From Armatimonadota bacterium (GTDB taxonomy: Bacteria; Armatimonadota; HRBIN16), in the NCBI GenBank assembly GCA_026003195.1, contig BPGU01000001.1, positions 1,039,398-1,103,397 on the forward strand: 64,000 nt of DNA, in the 5' to 3' direction. The notes under the pieces are model-generated. The model worked only from the letters and a program-made list of their open reading frames with translations, searched no databases and had not been told where the DNA came from. Below, one piece after another: positions 8,986-16,335 of this stretch. Numbering within the stretch: position 1 is the first letter of the stretch; every line of letters starts with the position of its first letter. The translations under genes and the position numbers were made by a program.

Positions 8986-10118
8986 GCCAGAAACTCCGCG
9001 CAGATGGTATTGGCGATCGGTAGTCCTTTAGGGGTGATACGCCAGTAATGGGAGGTGACCTCCAGCAGTCGCAGGCGCTGCAGCCGGTGGAGCTGGGGGG
9101 CGTAGCGTTGCGTCAGGTTCACCCCGTATCGCTGCTCTACTGCCTTCACATCCACGCCATCCCGCAGGCGAAGCATCAGCATGATGGTCTCGCCCAGAGA
9201 AGCATCCGCGTCCAGGCGTTCCTCCTCCTCTACCAGCGAAAGCCCCTCCGACACCGCCTGCACATAGCGACGTGGATTGCTCAGGCACTTCCATCGGACG
9301 CCATGCCGATAGGATACCGCCCCCGGGCCGAAGCCGAGATACTGCTCGTTGCGCCAGTAGACCATGTTGTGCTGGCACCGATAGCCCGGTCGGGCGAAGT
9401 TGGAGATTTCGTAGTGCTCATAGCCTGCACGGGGCAGAACGCGAATGGCGTGCTGATACATCCGCAGGTCTTCTTCCTCGTCGGGCAGCTGGAGCAACCC
9501 TTGCTGGTGCATGGTGTAGAACGGTGTGTTCGGCTCGATGGTCAGAGCGTAGCAGGAGAGGTGCTCCGGCTGCAGGCTGATCGCGGTGCGCAGAGTGCGC
9601 TGCCAGTGGCGTATGGTCTGACTGGGCAGGGCGAACATCAGGTCCAGATTGATGTTCTCGAAACCTGCAGCACGTGCCGCCTCATAGGAGCGTATCGCCT
9701 CCGCAGAGGAGTGTACTCTTCCTAGCACCTGTAGCAGGCGGTCGTCGAACGCCTGCACGCCCATGCTGAGCCGGTTGAATCCTGCCTGCCTGAGTATCGC
9801 GAAGCGCGAGCGGTCCGCTGAGCCGGGGTTTGCCTCCAGGCTGATTTCAGCATCGGGCAATACGCGAAAGCGGCGGCGGATGGCTTCCAGAATACCGATA
9901 ATCCATTCGGGCTCGGGAAAAGATGGTGTCCCCCCTCCGAAGAAGATAGTAGGCACCACCACGTCCTCTGCATCCGTACTCTCGACGTGGGCGCGTATCG
10001 CCTCCAGCGTGCGGCGCACGATACTGCCGCGCCAGGCGTAGGTGTTGAAGTCACAGTAGGCGCAGCGCTTGACGCAGAAAGGTATGTGCACGTATATGGA
10101 GACGCGCTCGAGGCTCAT
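8982..10118 (-). CDS. hemW: Radical SAM heme chaperone HemW
   Basis: A 378-residue radical SAM protein of the HemN/HemW group. The iron-sulfur motif CxxxCxxC is seen as CVKRCAYC close to the N-terminus, followed by FFGGGTPSF. Length and the lack of an N-terminal extension fit HemW, a heme-binding chaperone for haem enzymes, rather than the true coproporphyrinogen oxidase HemN; older databases call both oxygen-independent coproporphyrinogen III oxidase. ATG 10118 is chosen because MSLERVSIYVHIPFC is the usual N-terminus. A TATAAT box lies at 10143-10138 on the minus strand without a clear -35. The stop overlaps trm1. Confidence 0.9.
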   Translation of the reverse strand: MSLERVSIYVHIPFCVKRCAYCDFNTYAWRGSIVRRTLEAIRAHVESTDAEDVVVPTIFFGGGTPSFPEPEWIIGILEAIRRRFRVLPDAEISLEANPGSADRSRFAILRQAGFNRLSMGVQAFDDRLLQVLGRVHSSAEAIRSYEAARAAGFENINLDLMFALPSQTIRHWQRTLRTAISLQPEHLSCYALTIEPNTPFYTMHQQGLLQLPDEEEDLRMYQHAIRVLPRAGYEHYEISNFARPGYRCQHNMVYWRNEQYLGFGPGAVSYRHGVRWKCLSNPRRYVQAVSEGLSLVEEEERLDADASLGETIMLMLRLRDGVDVKAVEQRYGVNLTQRYAPQLHRLQRLRLLEVTSHYWRITPKGLPIANTICAEFLA

Positions 10119-10153
10119 AGCGTTTTCCACATACGGAATTATATCACACAACG

Positions 10154-10180
10154 CCGACTGGGGACAGTGTCCCCAGTCGG
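10154..10180. repeat. Perfect 13-bp inverted repeat between tlpA-like gene and hemW
   Basis: CCGACTGGGGACA (10154-10166), one central base, then TGTCCCCAGTCGG (10168-10180). It starts 2 bases after the stop of the minus-strand gene at 10183 and is followed on the plus strand by TTTT. It could be a transcript 3' end structure, a dispersed palindrome or a protein site near the hemW promoter. Confidence 0.65.
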
Positions 10181-10182
10181 TT

Positions 10183-10632
10183 TTACTGCGTTTCGAAGAG
10201 GCGTTTCAGGGTGTTCTCCAGCATGGACAAGCCTGCGTGTCCTGCCGTTCGTCCACGCAACTTGCCCTCGTGGTCGAAGAGGTAGTAGGCAGGCACCCAC
10301 TGGTTCTCATAAGCCTCCGCCACGCGATGCAGGTTGTCGATGCCGCAGGGATGGTTGATGCCCAGCTCCGTTGCCTTCTGCCGAACGGTCTCCACATCGG
10401 TTTCCCAGTCGGCGCGAGGCATGTGGATAGCGATCACCTGCAGACCCACTGGAGTGTACGCATCACGCCACTGTAGCACTTTCGGCATGTTTTCGTGGCA
10501 GAGATGACAGCTCACCGACCAGAAGTGGACCAGTACCGGATGGGTTTTCAACGCTTCCCAATCCGGCTCGGCGTTGAGCCACTCGGTGACGCCACGCAGG
10601 TCAGGTATCGGCGTGCCTATGCGCAAAGGCAT
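10183..10632 (-). CDS. Thioredoxin-like (TlpA/redoxin) protein
   Basis: A 149-residue thioredoxin-fold protein without signal peptide or membrane anchor, hence cytoplasmic. The active-site pair is CHLC in VHFWSVSCHLCHENMP, and VPAYYLFDHEGKLRG supplies the cis-Pro region of the fold. It begins only 3 bases after the peroxiredoxin stop, so the two are surely cotranscribed; a natural inference is that it reduces the neighbouring 2-Cys peroxiredoxin or another peroxide-stress target. Its His-Leu dipeptide between the cysteines differs from the Gly-Pro of classical thioredoxins. Confidence 0.85.
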   Translation of the reverse strand: MPLRIGTPIPDLRGVTEWLNAEPDWEALKTHPVLVHFWSVSCHLCHENMPKVLQWRDAYTPVGLQVIAIHMPRADWETDVETVRQKATELGINHPCGIDNLHRVAEAYENQWVPAYYLFDHEGKLRGRTAGHAGLSMLENTLKRLFETQ

Positions 10633-10635
10633 CGC

Positions 10636-11211
10636 TTAACCCCCCGAGCTCAGTGTCTTTTGGCCAGGTTTCCAGTCGGCGGGGCACAAGCCACCCGTCT
10701 GCAGTGCTTCCAGCACGCGCAGCGTTTCGTCCACACTGCGCCCGACATTCAGGTTGTGTATCACGGCGTACTGCAGGATGCCGTCGGGGTCGATGATAAA
10801 CAGACCGCGCAGGGCAACGCCCTCTTCTTCCACCAGCACGCCGTAGTCGCGCGACACCTGCTTCGTGATGTCGGACGCCAGCGGGAACTTCAAGCCAGCC
10901 AGTCCGTTCTTCTCGCGCGGGGTGTTAATCCACGCCCGGTGCGAGTACACGGAGTCCACCGATACCCCCAGCACATCCGCGCCCAGCTCCACGAACTCCT
11001 CATAGCGGTCAGAGAGGGCGAGGATCTCGGTGGGGCACACGAAGGTGAAGTCCAGAGGGTAGAAGAACAGTACCAGCCACTTGCCGCGGTAGTCCGATAG
11101 GGAAACCTTCGACTGGAGCTTATCCATATCGGCAGTGGTGAACATCGTGAAGTCAGGGGCAGGTTTGCCCACCTTGGCTTTACTGCAGTACATTGGTGTG
11201 TTCTCGGACAT
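10636..11211 (-). CDS. 2-Cys peroxiredoxin (AhpC/TSA, Prx1 type)
   Basis: A 191-residue cytoplasmic peroxidase that reduces hydrogen peroxide and organic hydroperoxides. The peroxidatic Cys lies in FYPLDFTFVCPTE and the resolving Cys in the C-terminal GGLCPADWKPG, so this is a typical 2-Cys enzyme. Start ATG 11211 follows a very strong GGAGGAGG site; an upstream in-frame start at 11232 is unlikely. A PerR/Fur regulator lies 51 bases upstream on the same strand and a thioredoxin-like protein immediately downstream, giving a peroxide-defence operon perR-prx-trx. Expression is probably set by the promoter and operator near 11666-11724. Confidence 0.93.
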   Translation of the reverse strand: MSENTPMYCSKAKVGKPAPDFTMFTTADMDKLQSKVSLSDYRGKWLVLFFYPLDFTFVCPTEILALSDRYEEFVELGADVLGVSVDSVYSHRAWINTPREKNGLAGLKFPLASDITKQVSRDYGVLVEEEGVALRGLFIIDPDGILQYAVIHNLNVGRSVDETLRVLEALQTGGLCPADWKPGQKTLSSGG

Positions 11212-11262
11212 GTTCCTCCTCCTTCCATACAAAAGTATTCCTGAACGGTCACACTAAACGTT

Positions 11263-11640
11263 CTATGCCTGCTGACATTCCGGACAGATGCCAAACCACT
11301 CTACACGATGCACGCTCACCCGGTAGCCAGTGAGCTGTTGAAGGTGTTCGATCGCTGCTTGATCTACGACGTCAGGAACGTCTGTAATGCGTCCACAGCG
11401 CTCGCACACAATGTGCTGGTGCGCACCGGGTTGCCCATCAAAGCGGCTCTTGCGGGATCCGGCTTCCAGATGAACGACCAGCCCCTCTTCCTCCAGGCGC
11501 CCTAACAGGCGATACACTGTACCCAGACTGATGTTGGGTATGATCTTCCGCGCCTGCTCATACACCCAGTCCGCCGTGGGGTGGGCATCGGTGCTGCGCA
11601 CGATGTCCAGAACCACCTGTCGTTGCCTTGTGTTGCGCAT
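11263..11640 (-). CDS. Fur-family regulator, PerR-like
   Basis: A 125-residue metal-dependent repressor. The N-terminal winged helix is visible (VYEQARKIIPNISLGTVYRL), then the metal-sensing HQHIVCERCGRITDV and the C-terminal CPEC; the two CxxC pairs form the structural zinc site. An Asp-rich DVPDV segment replaces the longer His cluster of Fur and Zur, which favours PerR. ATG 11640 gives the usual family length. The divergent position to the MFS gene and the downstream peroxiredoxin support peroxide sensing. An inverted repeat at 11666-11689, just downstream of its own -10 box, is the likely autoregulatory site. Confidence 0.87.
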   Translation of the reverse strand: MRNTRQRQVVLDIVRSTDAHPTADWVYEQARKIIPNISLGTVYRLLGRLEEEGLVVHLEAGSRKSRFDGQPGAHQHIVCERCGRITDVPDVVDQAAIEHLQQLTGYRVSVHRVEWFGICPECQQA

Positions 11641-11665
11641 CGGAATATCATTCACTCCGGAATTA

Positions 11666-11689
11666 GAAATAGTATTCGTTCCTATTTTC
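11666..11689 (-). promoter_or_regulatory. Putative PerR/Fur operator
   Basis: Imperfect inverted repeat in AT-rich DNA: GAAATAG (11666-11672) facing CTATTTTC (11682-11689). It begins a few bases past the -10 box of the regulator's promoter, where a bound repressor would block initiation. It only loosely matches the classical 7-1-7 Per box. Confidence 0.5.
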
Positions 11690-11695
11690 ACATAT

Positions 11696-11724
11696 AGTAT
11701 ACTGAAAGGCGTTGAAAATGTCAA
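11696..11724 (-). promoter_or_regulatory. Promoter of the perR-prx-trx group
   Basis: Minus strand TTGACA (11724-11719), 17 bases, TATACT (11701-11696). Confidence 0.8.
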
Positions 11725-11823
11725 GTTAGCCCTCAAAAACCCTGCGGGGATGACTCTTGCTCTCGCTAGATATTCTGGGGTACGATTCTGATATGCTGTC
11801 ATCTCTGGGTGGAGGAAAGGGTT

Positions 11824-13023
11824 GTGCCAGACCGGTTGAAATCTGCGAAACAGGTTGTGACCTTTACTATCTTTTTAGACCTGCTGGGTTTTGGACTCAT
11901 TATTCCGCAGTTGCAGTATTACGCAGATGCCTTTCATGCTACCCCTGCCTTTATCGGCATGATTCAGGCGATCTACTCGCTGATGCAATTCCTTTTTGCG
12001 CCCTTCTGGGGCAGGTTGTCGGACAGGGTGGGGCGCCGTCCAGTGCTGCTAGTGAGCATCGCAGGCTCTGTGGTTTCGTATATTCTGTTCGCGCTGGCGC
12101 GTGATGCATGGACCATCTTTTTCTCACGCCTGCTGGCTGGTATCACCGCCGCCAATCTTTCCGCCGCGCAGGCATATATTTCCGACATCACCCCCCCGCA
12201 GGAGCGTACCCGTGCCATGGGGCTGATTGGCGCAGCGTTTGGGGTCGGTTTTATTCTCGGCCCGGCGGTTGGTGGCCTGCTGGGGACGTGGGGAGGGAAC
12301 TTCGCTATTGGTATGGGAGGCGCGATACTGGCAAGCATGAACTGGCTCAGCGCGTTCTGGCGGCTCCCCGAAAGCCTGTCACCTGAAAAACGACGACGCA
12401 CGGGTGAGTGGTACGCCTTGCCTCTGCGCGACCTGCCACGTATTCTGGCGATACCACATGTAGGCTTGTTGGCTCTGGTGTTGTTCGTCGCCGTTTTTGC
12501 GATTGCCAACCTCGAGTCGACCTTTGTCTTGCTGGCAAAGCACCGCTACGGTTTAGACCAGCGCGAATGCGGCTACCTGTTCGCTTATCTGGGCATGATG
12601 GGTGTGGTGGTGCAGGGCGGTTTGGTCGGCAGGCTAAGCGCGCGATTCGGTGAGAATCGCCTGCTCCTCGGTGGTTATCTGATGCAGGTGCCTGCTCTGC
12701 TGTTGATCCCTTTCATGCCATCCACAGGCTGGCTCCTGGTGGCGCTGGCGATGATGGCAGTGGGAGGGGGCGTTGCCGGACCTAGTCTGAACAGCTTGCT
12801 TTCCAAACTGGCGCCCGCCGACCGTCGCGGCGAAGTATTCGGAGTCACACAATCGCTGGGCAGTCTGGCTCGCGTGTTCGGACCTGCATGGGGTGGGTGG
12901 AGCTTTGGACATCTGGGCATGGGTGCGCCCTACGTGACCGCTGCCATGCTGATGCTTTTCGCCAGCGCGATGGTCATGTGGTGGCTGGCAAGCGCGATGC
13001 CCGTAGCATCGACGTCGGGATAA
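11824..13023 (+). CDS. MFS drug-efflux transporter (TetA-like)
   Basis: A 399-residue inner-membrane protein with about twelve hydrophobic helices. The MFS motif A between helices 2 and 3 is seen as GRLSDRVGRRP, and LGFGLIIPQLQYYA in helix 1 and GFILGPAVGG in helix 5 are typical of the DHA1/TetA-like proton-coupled drug exporters. Start GTG 11824 is preferred over GTG 11809 because GGAGG (11811-11815) is eight bases before it. It is divergent from the PerR-like gene and might share its operator, although no convincing plus-strand promoter was found. Substrate unknown. Confidence 0.88.
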   Translation: MPDRLKSAKQVVTFTIFLDLLGFGLIIPQLQYYADAFHATPAFIGMIQAIYSLMQFLFAPFWGRLSDRVGRRPVLLVSIAGSVVSYILFALARDAWTIFFSRLLAGITAANLSAAQAYISDITPPQERTRAMGLIGAAFGVGFILGPAVGGLLGTWGGNFAIGMGGAILASMNWLSAFWRLPESLSPEKRRRTGEWYALPLRDLPRILAIPHVGLLALVLFVAVFAIANLESTFVLLAKHRYGLDQRECGYLFAYLGMMGVVVQGGLVGRLSARFGENRLLLGGYLMQVPALLLIPFMPSTGWLLVALAMMAVGGGVAGPSLNSLLSKLAPADRRGEVFGVTQSLGSLARVFGPAWGGWSFGHLGMGAPYVTAAMLMLFASAMVMWWLASAMPVASTSG

Positions 13024-13076
13024 ATGGAGTGGTCAGGCGACAGGAATCGGGTTGCTCTGTTGCTAACTGTTGTAGC

Positions 13077-16000
13077 ATGAAACGAGCGGCTATTGCTTTG
13101 TGGTGCGCGTTTTGCATCTTCTTGGCGCCTGTACGGCTCTGGGCACAGCTGCCCGTGCCCCCTGTTCAGCCCATCATGGGGGCGCGTATGCCTGCCCTCA
13201 GTCCCGATGGCAAGCGAATCGCCTTCGTGTACCGCGGAGATGTGTGGGTCGCTCCTGCGACGGGTGGACAGGCAACGCCTCTTACTCGCCATGTGGAGAT
13301 GGATGCTTTTCCGCTCTTCTCGCCCGACGGCAGATGGATTGCTTTCTCCAGCCTGCGCAACGGCAACTGGGACATTTTTGTGGTGCCAGCAGACGGAGGG
13401 GAGGTGCGACAGTTAACCTATCACGCGAACAGCGAAATCGCGTATGGCTGGAGCCCCGATGGCAAGTATCTGCTGTTCTCTTCGGTGCGCGATACCACGA
13501 ACAACACGCTCTTTGCACTGGATGTGCGCACGTTGCGCTTCAAGAAGCTAACTGAGGACTACGCCTCTATCAACTATCCGAGCTACTCGCCGGATGGCAA
13601 GATGGTGGTGTATGGGCGGTATGGTTTCCACTGGACCCGCCCACGTTATGTGGGATCAGCCGCGGCACAAATCTGGCTACTGGACCTGACCAGAAACACG
13701 CGCCGTGCTCTGACAAACAGTAACCGCCAGCACCTGTGGACGAAGTTCCTGCCCGACGGCAAGAGCCTGCTCACCGTCACCATCGGCGAGGAAACACCCT
13801 CGGTTAGCAAGCTGGGCACCACCATTCCCAAGATTGTGGACAGCCCCAGCCGAACCCCCAATCTGTGGATATTCGATCTGGAAGGACGTGGCAGGCAATG
13901 GACCTTCTTTACCGGCGGCTCGGTGCGCTTTCCGACAGTAGCCCTGCGCACCGGTGATATCGCCTTCGAGTATGAACATGACCTGTGGTTGCTGCCTGCT
14001 GGCTCACGTCATCCGCAAAAAATCGTGCTCTATGCTGCCGAAGACGAAAAGCAGAACACCCGACGGCGCGAGGTGCTGACCTCCGGCGTCACTGAGGCGG
14101 AACCTTCGCCCGACGGTAAAGTGTTCGCCTTTGGACTGCGTGGCGACATCTGGACGGTGCTTATCGACAAACCGAAGGGTGTTGCGGGGCGCAGTGCGGA
14201 AATTGCCCGTCGCCTCACCGACTGGGCGGGGGATGACTCGGATTTCGTGTGGTCGGCGGACGGTAAGAAGCTCTACTTCACCTCTGACCGCGAGTTCAAT
14301 ACACGCCTGTACGAGCTGGATATCGAGACTTTGCAGGTGAAACCCCTCTGGAACCGGTCAGAAGATGTTACCAATCCACGCCTTTCTCCCGACGGCAAGC
14401 AGCTGGGCTTCTGGGTGTCAGGGAGCGAGGGGGGATTGTATGTGCTGACCCTGGAGACCGGCGAAGTCAAGCGACTGGCGAAGGTGCCCGGCACACACTG
14501 GTACGGCTTGGGCGGTGGCCAGTTCACCTGGTCGCCCGATATGCGCTGGGTGGCGTTTACCTATCGCGGAGAAGACCTGGCGTGGAATATCTGGATCGTG
14601 CCCGCCACAGGAGGTGACGCGGTGAACGTCACCCATCTGAACGCTTACCACAGTCAGCCTGCCTGGTCTCCTGACGGCAAGTACCTTTTCTTCCAGAGCG
14701 ACCGCGATGGGAACGGGCTGTATGTCCTGCCGCTCAAAGAGGAACCTGCCCGTACGGTGGATACCGACCTCAAGTTCGAGAAGCCTAAGGAAAAGGTTGT
14801 CGTAGAGATTGATTTTCAGGATATCCAGCGGCGGATTCGCAAGGTGGTCAATCAGAATCCACAGTCAGACCTCACAGTAAGCAGCGAAGGGCTGATCCTT
14901 TTCCTCTCCGAGGGTGATATTTGGTCGGTGTCGTACGACGGCAAGGAGACCAAGCGGCTCACGACCGGCGGAGGAATATCCAGCCTGCGTGTATCCCCTG
15001 ATGGCAAGCGGCTTTTCTTCATCCGCAACGGCGAGTTGTGGACGATGAAGCTGGAAGGCAATAACCCGCAAGAGAAGGTCACCTTCACCGCAGACTGGGA
15101 CCGCGACGTGCGTGCTGAGCGCAGGGCGGCGTTTACGCAGTTCTGGCGCAGCTACCATCGCGGCTTCTACGATGCCAACTTCCACGGCAGGGACTGGGAA
15201 GCCATTCGCAAGCGCTACGAGCCTTTGCTGGACGCCGTCGAGACCCGCGAGGAGTTTGCTACCCTGCTTCAGATGATGGTCGGCGAGCTGGAAGCTTCCC
15301 ATTCGGAAGTCTCTCCTGCCCCCGGCGGCAATCCCAGCCCCGTCACACCGCATCTGGGCTTCACCTTCGATTACAGCTACGAAGGACCCGGAATCAAGGT
15401 GGGCAAAGTGCCACAGGGCGCACCCGGCTCCTATCCGCAAACACGCATCCGCGAGGGCGAGTACGTACTGGCGATTAATGGGCAGGATGTTACCCTTGAC
15501 GAGAACCTGTGGAAGCTCATCAACGACAAACAGGGGCGTGAGTTCGAGTTTCTGGTCAACTCTAAGCCCAGCAAGGATGGCGCGAGGGTGGTCAAGTATC
15601 GTGTGCTCAGCTCGGGCGAGTGGGGTGACCTCATCTACCGCAACCGCATCGAGCGCCTGCGCAAATACACCGACGAAAAAAGCGGCGGCAAAATCGGATA
15701 CGTGCACATCTCGGGCATGGGCTTTGGTAATCAGGTGCAGTTCGAGCGTGAAGTGTACGAGCAGGTCGTCGGCAAGCAGGCGATGATCATCGACGTGCGC
15801 TTCAACGGAGGGGGCAATATCTCCGACACGCTGGTGGACTGGCTGGAGCGTAAGCCGCACGGTTTCTACCGTCCGCGTGACGGTGCGGTGGAGCCTGCTC
15901 CGAGCCGCGCCTGGGACAAGCCCATCATCGTGCTGATGAACGAACACAGCTACTCTAACGCGGAGATGTTCCCCTACGCCATGCGTACCAAGGGGCTGGC

Positions 16001-16229
16001 AAAGCTGGTGGGCATGCCTACACCTGGATACGTTATCTGGACGTGGGGACTGCAACTGGTGGACGGCACGGGGGCGCGAATGCCGCAAAGTGGTGTCTAC
16101 CGCCTAGACGGTACGCCAATGGAAAACATCGGCGAGAAGCCTGATGTGCAGGTGTGGATGAGCCCGGACGATTGGCTGGCTGAGCGCGACCCCCAGCTGG
16201 ACAAGGCGATAGAGATGCTGATGCGGTAG
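13077..16229 (+). CDS. Tricorn-type S41 serine protease
   Basis: A 1050-residue protein with an N-terminal signal peptide (AIALWCAFCIFLAPVRLWAQ). The first 650 residues are two beta-propellers built of TolB/WD-like blades with repeated SPDGK motifs. A PDZ domain (about 760-860, GEYVLAINGQDV) and an S41 catalytic domain follow; the nucleophile is Ser960 in HSYSNAEMFPYA, with the oxyanion segment DVRFNGGGNISD upstream. This is the architecture of tricorn protease and of its bacterial exported relatives, which cut oligopeptides released by other proteases. ATG 13077 is the start because the signal peptide begins there; no earlier start has a ribosome site. Confidence 0.93.
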   Translation: MKRAAIALWCAFCIFLAPVRLWAQLPVPPVQPIMGARMPALSPDGKRIAFVYRGDVWVAPATGGQATPLTRHVEMDAFPLFSPDGRWIAFSSLRNGNWDIFVVPADGGEVRQLTYHANSEIAYGWSPDGKYLLFSSVRDTTNNTLFALDVRTLRFKKLTEDYASINYPSYSPDGKMVVYGRYGFHWTRPRYVGSAAAQIWLLDLTRNTRRALTNSNRQHLWTKFLPDGKSLLTVTIGEETPSVSKLGTTIPKIVDSPSRTPNLWIFDLEGRGRQWTFFTGGSVRFPTVALRTGDIAFEYEHDLWLLPAGSRHPQKIVLYAAEDEKQNTRRREVLTSGVTEAEPSPDGKVFAFGLRGDIWTVLIDKPKGVAGRSAEIARRLTDWAGDDSDFVWSADGKKLYFTSDREFNTRLYELDIETLQVKPLWNRSEDVTNPRLSPDGKQLGFWVSGSEGGLYVLTLETGEVKRLAKVPGTHWYGLGGGQFTWSPDMRWVAFTYRGEDLAWNIWIVPATGGDAVNVTHLNAYHSQPAWSPDGKYLFFQSDRDGNGLYVLPLKEEPARTVDTDLKFEKPKEKVVVEIDFQDIQRRIRKVVNQNPQSDLTVSSEGLILFLSEGDIWSVSYDGKETKRLTTGGGISSLRVSPDGKRLFFIRNGELWTMKLEGNNPQEKVTFTADWDRDVRAERRAAFTQFWRSYHRGFYDANFHGRDWEAIRKRYEPLLDAVETREEFATLLQMMVGELEASHSEVSPAPGGNPSPVTPHLGFTFDYSYEGPGIKVGKVPQGAPGSYPQTRIREGEYVLAINGQDVTLDENLWKLINDKQGREFEFLVNSKPSKDGARVVKYRVLSSGEWGDLIYRNRIERLRKYTDEKSGGKIGYVHISGMGFGNQVQFEREVYEQVVGKQAMIIDVRFNGGGNISDTLVDWLERKPHGFYRPRDGAVEPAPSRAWDKPIIVLMNEHSYSNAEMFPYAMRTKGLAKLVGMPTPGYVIWTWGLQLVDGTGARMPQSGVYRLDGTPMENIGEKPDVQVWMSPDDWLAERDPQLDKAIEMLMR

Positions 16230-16267
16230 ATTTCAGCATCTGAAAAGGCAAAAGGTGTGAAATCCGC

Positions 16268-16295
16268 AGCTGCTCAGGGGGTCTCCTGAGCAGCT
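16268..16295. terminator. Hairpin terminator between convergent genes
   Basis: Perfect 11-bp stem AGCTGCTCAGG / CCTGAGCAGCT with a 6-base loop, in the 106-base gap between the convergent tricorn and NPCBM genes. There is only a weak T-rich tail, so it may end both transcripts inefficiently. Confidence 0.65.
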
Positions 16296-16335
16296 TGGCT
16301 TTGGCAATGCATGTGAGGCAGTGTGATGTGATGGG

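Noticed and set aside
8982-10118. True oxygen-independent coproporphyrinogen oxidase HemN
   Set aside because: Length and N-terminus match HemW, which lacks the longer HemN leader; the haem-chaperone role is more likely.
14865-16088. Long minus-strand frame opposite the tricorn protease
   Set aside because: The plus-strand gene has complete domains and motifs; the antisense frame is His/Gln-rich without recognisable features.
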